A stretch of 33,469 nt of DNA from Altererythrobacter sp. (lineage in GTDB: Bacteria; Pseudomonadota; Alphaproteobacteria; Sphingomonadales; Sphingomonadaceae). Shown one piece after another: positions 28,421-33,469 of the stretch. Every line of letters begins with the position of its first letter. Position 1 is the first letter of the stretch. The notes beneath the pieces were generated by a model that saw only the letters and a program-made list of their open reading frames with translations, was not told the DNA's origin and did no database searches. The stretch spans positions 1-33,469 of the forward strand of contig JAJUJV010000010.1 in assembly GCA_029265155.1 (NCBI GenBank). Direction: 5' to 3'. A program made the translations under genes and the position numbers.

Positions 28421-28645
28421 ATGAGCTTCGGTGCCGGGTGGGTTGCAGCGGTGTCGCTGGTTCCGGCCATGATCGGCCCTTTTGCCTCTTCCGATCAATC
28501 GGCGGCCATGATCGCGCTGTGCGGAGGCGGGGCCATCACTCTTCCGGTCAACTCCGGCCCCTCGCCGGCAGAAGGCAACGCGCCGTGCTGTGCCAAAGGC
28601 TGTCATGCGAGCCGCTCGCGCAAGAGTGTTGATCGAGCGCAATGA
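28421..28645 (+). CDS. Small Cys-rich protein of unknown function
   Basis: 74 aa, begins 1 nt after the ccoS stop; hydrophobic N-terminus and C-terminal CCAKGCH; lies in the cco-hemN cluster. Confidence 0.65.
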   Translation: MSFGAGWVAAVSLVPAMIGPFASSDQSAAMIALCGGGAITLPVNSGPSPAEGNAPCCAKGCHASRSRKSVDRAQ

Positions 28646-28676
28646 CGGCCGCGAGTCGGCAGGCCAGGCAATCCCG

Positions 28677-29990
28677 ATGTGGACCTATTATCCCGACCTG
28701 CTGGCAACACCCGTCCCCCGCTACACCAGCTTCCCGACCGCAGCCGAGTTCGGGACGGGTGTCACTGCTAGCGACTACAAGGCAGCGCTCGCTTCGGCTT
28801 CGGGGAACGTGTCGCTTTATGTGCACATTCCTTATTGCGAGAAGATCTGCTGGTACTGCGGCTGCAACACCGGTGCCGCCAACCGGCCGCAGCGCCTGAC
28901 CAGCTACCTCGATGCGCTACATCGTGAGATCGCACTGGTTGCCGAGCGGTTGCCGGCCAGTGCACGGGTGAAGCGGATCGCGTTCGGCGGCGGCAGTCCG
29001 AATGCGCTCCCACCTGACGATTTCCTCCGCCTGATGGACGCCGTTGCGGCGAACTTCCCACTCGACGCGCCGCTCATCTCCGTAGAGCTCGATCCCCGCT
29101 CGCTGACCGAGGAATGGGGTCCGGTGATCAAGGCGGTCGGGACGCAGTACGCCAGCATGGGCGTGCAGACCTTCGCCCCTCATCTGCAGCAGGCGATTGG
29201 CCGCATTCAGCCGCTGAGCATGATCGAGCGCAGTGTCGAGCTGCTCCGCAACGCCGGCATTCGCTCGCTCAATTTCGATCTGATGTATGGCTTGCCGGGC
29301 CAGGTCCGCGCCGATCTCACGGATACGCTGCGACGGGCCGAGTACCTCGGTGCCGACCGCATTGCGCTGTTCGGTTATGCGCATGTTCCACATCTCATTC
29401 CGCGCCAGCGGCGGATCGACCATACCGCGCTACCTTCTCAGGAAGAGCGGTTCGCGATGGCGGAACTGGGCTACCGGCAGCTTGCCAGGGCCGGGTACGT
29501 GCCGGTCGGCTTCGACCATTTCGCCAGGCCGGCCGATCCGCTGGCTCGCGCCGCGCTCGGCGGCACCTTGCGACGCAACTTCCAGGGTTTCACGGACGAC
29601 CAGGCTTCGGTCCTGTTGGGGCTCGGAGCCTCGGCGATCAGCAGTTTTCCTGGCTTGCTGATCCAGAACGAGAAGAACTCGGGCCGCTATCGCATGCTCC
29701 TGTCACAGGACATCCTGCCCGCGGCCCACGGCGTCCGCCGGTCTGCCGATGACCGCTATCGAGCAAGCACGATCGAAAGCCTGCTGTGCAAAGGACGTGC
29801 ACGCATTGGCCTGGACTTGACCCGCGAGACGGCGCTTCGCCTCCGCCCGTTCCTGCAGACCGGCTTGTGCCGCTTCGAAGAGGGCACTCTGATCATCGCT
29901 TCTGACGCGCTGCCCTACGCCCGATCGATCGCAGCCGCCTTCGATCCCTATCGTCAGGAATCCGCGCGGCGCTTCAGCTCGGCGGTGTGA
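28677..29990 (+). CDS. hemN: Oxygen-independent coproporphyrinogen III oxidase
   Basis: Start chosen at MWTYYPDLLATPVPRYTSFPTA; radical SAM CEKICWYCGCNT; GGGSPNALPPDDFLRLM. Confidence 0.94.
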   Translation: MWTYYPDLLATPVPRYTSFPTAAEFGTGVTASDYKAALASASGNVSLYVHIPYCEKICWYCGCNTGAANRPQRLTSYLDALHREIALVAERLPASARVKRIAFGGGSPNALPPDDFLRLMDAVAANFPLDAPLISVELDPRSLTEEWGPVIKAVGTQYASMGVQTFAPHLQQAIGRIQPLSMIERSVELLRNAGIRSLNFDLMYGLPGQVRADLTDTLRRAEYLGADRIALFGYAHVPHLIPRQRRIDHTALPSQEERFAMAELGYRQLARAGYVPVGFDHFARPADPLARAALGGTLRRNFQGFTDDQASVLLGLGASAISSFPGLLIQNEKNSGRYRMLLSQDILPAAHGVRRSADDRYRASTIESLLCKGRARIGLDLTRETALRLRPFLQTGLCRFEEGTLIIASDALPYARSIAAAFDPYRQESARRFSSAV

Positions 29991-30367
29991 GAAGCGCCCC
30001 TTCCGTTTCGGGCACGCGACATCGCCTGAAGAGCGCGGGTAAGTTCGCTGCCCAACAGGGGTTTTTCGATCACGACCGCGCCCAAGGCGGTGGCTTCTTC
30101 GTGCTGACGACGGGTGGGGTTTGTCGCCAGCAAGGTAGCGGGAGCGCCGACGCCGATCGCCCGCAACTCGGCAAGGAAAGCCAGGCCGTTGCCGCGATAG
30201 CGCTGATCGATCACCAGGCACTCACCGGCGAAAGAGCCATCGACGCAGCCCTCAGCGAGAATGAAGCCGTCCAATGCCAGCGAAAACTGCAGCGAAGACA
30301 GGAATGCGGCGTCACTCACGAAGAGCGCGATCGGCAAAGGCCGACCCATGCTCTGCTCGCCCTCCAT
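29954..30367 (-). CDS. Stand-alone response-regulator receiver domain, FixT-like
   Basis: [25 protein letters not shown] ... [23 protein letters not shown] ... VVIEKPL receiver pattern, no output domain; start 30367 or 30349. Confidence 0.7.
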   Translation of the reverse strand: MEGEQSMGRPLPIALFVSDAAFLSSLQFSLALDGFILAEGCVDGSFAGECLVIDQRYRGNGLAFLAELRAIGVGAPATLLATNPTRRQHEEATALGAVVIEKPLLGSELTRALQAMSRARNGRGASHTAELKRRADS

Positions 30368-30449
30368 GCGAGTTCCTCCACTCCCCGCACCGCATGATGG
30401 GTGCACTACCGATGAAGCCAGTCTAGGAAGCGGGCAGGAGCCGCAAAAC

Positions 30450-31994
30450 TTGGATCAAGCCCCTACTGATGTGCCCCTAAGGGCCTCCCCGGAGGTTCGG
30501 CGGGTAAGCTTCGCCAGCCGTTTCCTACCGAGGCTTAGCGTGCCAACCGCTTTGGCGGTCGCGGCGCTGGCCATCATCGCCGGTGCCAGCATTCGCCTCG
30601 TCTTCGCCGAAGAGCTGGGCCAGCGGGCGACGTTCATCTTCTTCGTCCCGGGCGTGGTCGTGGCCAGCGCACTTTCCGGTGTGCGCGCCGGCACGCTGGC
30701 GGCCATCGCCGGTGCCGCCGTGGCAGTGTGGTGCGACTGGATGATCGGGCCCATCGAAGGTGGAAGCTGGATCGCCGGGGCCGCGTTCATCGCCATCGGC
30801 TTTGCCATTGCCGTCGGCGGCGAGTGGTTTCAGCGCGCGCGGGTCGAAACCGAACGCGCTGCTGCCGGCCTGGCGCAGCGCGAGGCGCATTTGCGGTCCA
30901 TCCTCGACACTGTTCCGGACGCGATGGTGGTCATCGACGAAGGCGGCACTATCCGCGACTTCAGCTCGACGGCGGAACGCATGTTCGGGTGGTCCGCGTC
31001 GGAAGTCGCGGGCAAAAACGTCAAGCTGCTGATGCCGGAGCCCTATCGCGCCGCACACGACGGGTATCTTGAGCGATACTACAGGACCGGTGAAAAGCGC
31101 ATCATCCGCCGGGGCCGCGTGGTGGTCGGGATCCGCAAGGACGGCTCCACCTTTCCGCTCGAGCTGGCCGTCGGCGAAATGGTGGCCGGCTCACAGCGCT
31201 ACTTTACCGGCTTCATCCGCGACCTCACCGAGCGACAGCAGGCCGAAGCCCGGCTGCAGGAGTTACAGAACGAGCTGGTGCACGTCTCGCGCCTGACGGC
31301 GCTGGGCGAAATGGCCTCGGCCCTGGCGCACGAGATCAATCAGCCGCTCTCGGCCATCGCCAACTATCTCAAGGGAAGCCGCGTGCTGCTTGCCCGCGAA
31401 GATGTCCCGCATGCGAAAGTGGCAGACGCCGTCGACCGCGCTGCAACCGAGGCGCTACGCGCCGGGGACATCATCCGCCGGCTGCGTGAGTTCGTTGCCC
31501 GCGGCGAGACGGAACGCACGGTCGAAAGCCTGCCGAAGCTCGTCGAGGAAGCCTCTGCGCTCGCGCTGGTCGGAGCCAAGGAACACGGGATCCGCGTCAA
31601 ATACGAATTCAGCGCTGCGGTGGACAAGGTGCTGGTCGACAAGGTTCAAGTGCAGCAGGTAGTCTTGAACCTGGTCCGCAACTCGGTGGACGCGATGGCG
31701 GAATCCACGTCATCTCGACGCGAACTGACGATCACGATCGCGCCTAAGGGCGATCTGGCCGCAGTTACCGTCGCCGATACAGGGCCCGGCATCGATCCCG
31801 AGGTGGCGAACCAGCTGTTCCAGCCCTTCATCACCACGAAACGCACCGGTATGGGCGTTGGCCTGTCGATCTCGCGCACGATCGTCGAAGCTCAGGGTGG
31901 ACGCATCTGGGCCGAGGGACGAGAGGAAGGCGGGGCAACATTCTGTTTTACGTTGCCGAGTGTCGGCAAGGAGCAAGTCTACGATGGCGAGTGA
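30450..31994 (+). CDS. fixL: Oxygen-sensing histidine kinase FixL (DUF4118-like TM region, heme PAS, HisKA, HATPase)
   Basis: Heme-PAS signature [64 protein letters not shown]-box; [16 protein letters not shown]. Start uncertain: TTG 30450 has AGGAG 9 nt upstream; GTG 30471 and ATG 30261 are alternatives. Confidence 0.9.
   Translation: MDQAPTDVPLRASPEVRRVSFASRFLPRLSVPTALAVAALAIIAGASIRLVFAEELGQRATFIFFVPGVVVASALSGVRAGTLAAIAGAAVAVWCDWMIGPIEGGSWIAGAAFIAIGFAIAVGGEWFQRARVETERAAAGLAQREAHLRSILDTVPDAMVVIDEGGTIRDFSSTAERMFGWSASEVAGKNVKLLMPEPYRAAHDGYLERYYRTGEKRIIRRGRVVVGIRKDGSTFPLELAVGEMVAGSQRYFTGFIRDLTERQQAEARLQELQNELVHVSRLTALGEMASALAHEINQPLSAIANYLKGSRVLLAREDVPHAKVADAVDRAATEALRAGDIIRRLREFVARGETERTVESLPKLVEEASALALVGAKEHGIRVKYEFSAAVDKVLVDKVQVQQVVLNLVRNSVDAMAESTSSRRELTITIAPKGDLAAVTVADTGPGIDPEVANQLFQPFITTKRTGMGVGLSISRTIVEAQGGRIWAEGREEGGATFCFTLPSVGKEQVYDGE
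30461..30484 (-). promoter_or_regulatory. Candidate operator upstream of the FixT-like gene
   Basis: Minus strand GCCCTTAGGG-GCACATCA-GTAGGG; matches the ccoN upstream copy at all 16 non-spacer positions. Confidence 0.5.
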
Positions 31995-32595
31995 CCCGAT
32001 CGTTTATGTGATCGATGACGACGATGCCGCCCGCCACTCCCTCGAATTCCTGCTCGATGTCGCGGGCATCCGGGTACGATCCTTCGCATCGGCCACTGCG
32101 TTCCTCGACGCCGCTCCCCCCTTGGGCGGCGCCTGCATCGTCACCGATGTTCGCATGCCGGGCATGAGCGGGATCGAGCTCGTCGAAGCATTGCACAAGC
32201 AAGGCGCAGCGGTCCCGGTGATCGTCATCACCGGCCATGCCGATGTCCCCTTGGCGATACAGGCGATGAAGGCAGGCGTGGCGGACTTCATCGAGAAGCC
32301 ATTCGACGACGAAGTCATGCTCGCTGCGATCCGCGATGCGCTGGCCCGACAGGCCGGAGACGAGCAGATGCTGGCAGAACGCCAGGCAGTGCTCGAACGG
32401 ATGGCCACGCTCAGCCCGCGCGAGCGGGAAGTCATGGACGGCCTGGTCGCCGGTAAAGCCAACAAGGCGATCGCCCACGACCTGGAGATCAGCGCGCGGA
32501 CGGTCGAAGTCTATCGCGCCAACCTGATGATGAAGATGCAGACCAAAACACTGTCGGAGCTGGTCCGGCTGGTCACCATCGCCCGGCTGGCCTGA
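31984..32595 (+). CDS. fixJ: Response regulator FixJ (REC + LuxR-type HTH)
   Basis: [92 protein letters not shown]; overlaps the fixL end. Confidence 0.95.
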   Translation: MASDPIVYVIDDDDAARHSLEFLLDVAGIRVRSFASATAFLDAAPPLGGACIVTDVRMPGMSGIELVEALHKQGAAVPVIVITGHADVPLAIQAMKAGVADFIEKPFDDEVMLAAIRDALARQAGDEQMLAERQAVLERMATLSPREREVMDGLVAGKANKAIAHDLEISARTVEVYRANLMMKMQTKTLSELVRLVTIARLA

Positions 32596-32631
32596 GCCGC
32601 TCGGCTCTTCGCCGTCCGGACCCGCTCCCAC

Positions 32632-32655
32632 CTTCGGGCATTTTAATGCGCGAAG
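32632..32655. terminator. Hairpin downstream of fixJ
   Basis: CTTCG-G-GCAT-TTTA-ATGC-G-CGAAG, 9 paired bp interrupted by one G/G mismatch. Confidence 0.45.
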
Positions 32656-32703
32656 GAGGCTGCGAATGCCTGGCAAGCGTGATCTGATCGGCCGACACCC
32701 TGC

Positions 32704-33469
32704 GTGAAGATCGCGACCTACAACGTCAACGGTGTGAATGGGCGGCTTCCCGTGCTGCTACGCTGGCTTGAGCTGGCGCAGCCCGATGTGGTTTGCTTGC
32801 AGGAGCTGAAAGCTCCGGACGACAAGTTCCCCGAAAGCGCGATCCGCGACGCCGGCTATCAAGCCGTGTGGCACGGCCAGAGCCGCTGGAACGGCGTCGC
32901 TTTGCTAAGCCGTATCGGCGAGATCCACGAGACGCGGCGCGGGTTGCCTGGGGGCCCCGGCGACAGCCAGAGCCGCTACATCGAGGCTGCGATCGGCGGC
33001 GTCCTGATAGCCTGCCTGTACCTGCCCAATGGCAATCCGCGCCCGGGGCCGAAGTTCGACTATAAGCTGCAATGGTTCGATCGGCTGCAGGCGCACTTGG
33101 CAACGCTGCTCGAAATCGATGCGCCGGTGGTGGTGGCGGGCGACTTCAACGTGATGCCCACCGACCGCGACGTCTACGCACCCGAACGGTGGCGTAACGA
33201 TGCGCTCTTCGCCCCGGAAGTACGAGCCGCCTATCGCCGTCTACTCGACGCCGGCTGGACCGACGCCGTCCGCCATCTCCATCCAGACGAGACGATCTAC
33301 ACCTTCTGGAAGTATTGGCGCGGCGCCTTCGAGCGGGACGCAGGCTTGCGCATCGATCACGCGTTGCTCAACGCAGCTGCACGGGACCGTCTGATTATGT
33401 CTTGGGTTGATCGGGTTCCACGTGGGTGGGTGAAGACGAGCGATCATGCGCCGCTTGTTATCGAGCTCG
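32704..33469 (+). CDS. xthA: Exodeoxyribonuclease III (truncated by window end)
   Basis: GTG start; MKIATYNVNGVNGRLPVLLRWL, VVCLQELKAPDDKFP, VVAGDFNVMPTDRDVY, KTSDHAPLVIEL; open reading frame reaches the last base. Confidence 0.94.
   Translation, partial: MKIATYNVNGVNGRLPVLLRWLELAQPDVVCLQELKAPDDKFPESAIRDAGYQAVWHGQSRWNGVALLSRIGEIHETRRGLPGGPGDSQSRYIEAAIGGVLIACLYLPNGNPRPGPKFDYKLQWFDRLQAHLATLLEIDAPVVVAGDFNVMPTDRDVYAPERWRNDALFAPEVRAAYRRLLDAGWTDAVRHLHPDETIYTFWKYWRGAFERDAGLRIDHALLNAAARDRLIMSWVDRVPRGWVKTSDHAPLVIEL

Noticed and set aside
31743-31751. CCTAAGGGC inside fixL resembling the ccoN/fixT motif
   Set aside because: Lies within conserved kinase coding sequence, lacks the complete palindrome and the GTAGGG partner at the right spacing.

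Overview
GC-rich alphaproteobacterial chromosomal window; codon use and gene content suggest Sphingomonadales (inference). I see no rRNA, tRNA, CRISPR array or convincing mobile element. Left part: an OmpW-like porin; a beta-propeller phytase coupled to a TonB-dependent receptor; pncB; a compact NHEJ operon ku - mgtC/sapB - ligD; small genes (YaiI/DUF188, PhnA-like, CspA, OsmC, DUF2061); fumC; a flavodoxin-fold quinone reductase; an M61 peptidase; a ClpP-like protein; a mannitol dehydrogenase-family gene; and an internally shortened xylulokinase. Right part (about 20.5-32.6 kb): a microaerobic respiration island, ccoNOQP-ccoGHIS - small Cys-rich ORF - hemN - single-domain receiver (FixT-like, opposite strand) - fixL-fixJ, followed by xthA cut by the window end. 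The most interesting observations are: (i) a two-part motif GCCCTTAGGG-N8-GTAGGG found upstream of both ccoN and the FixT-like gene, in the same orientation and spacing; (ii) the FixT-like single receiver beside a heme-PAS FixL; (iii) a hairpin that sequesters the Shine-Dalgarno of the phytase-linked TonB receptor, with a second anti-SD copy and a Pho-box-like repeat upstream; (iv) a small Cys-rich ORF inside the cco/hemN cluster; (v) a xylulokinase with an in-frame internal deletion; (vi) a ClpP paralogue whose catalytic Asp appears to be Asn.
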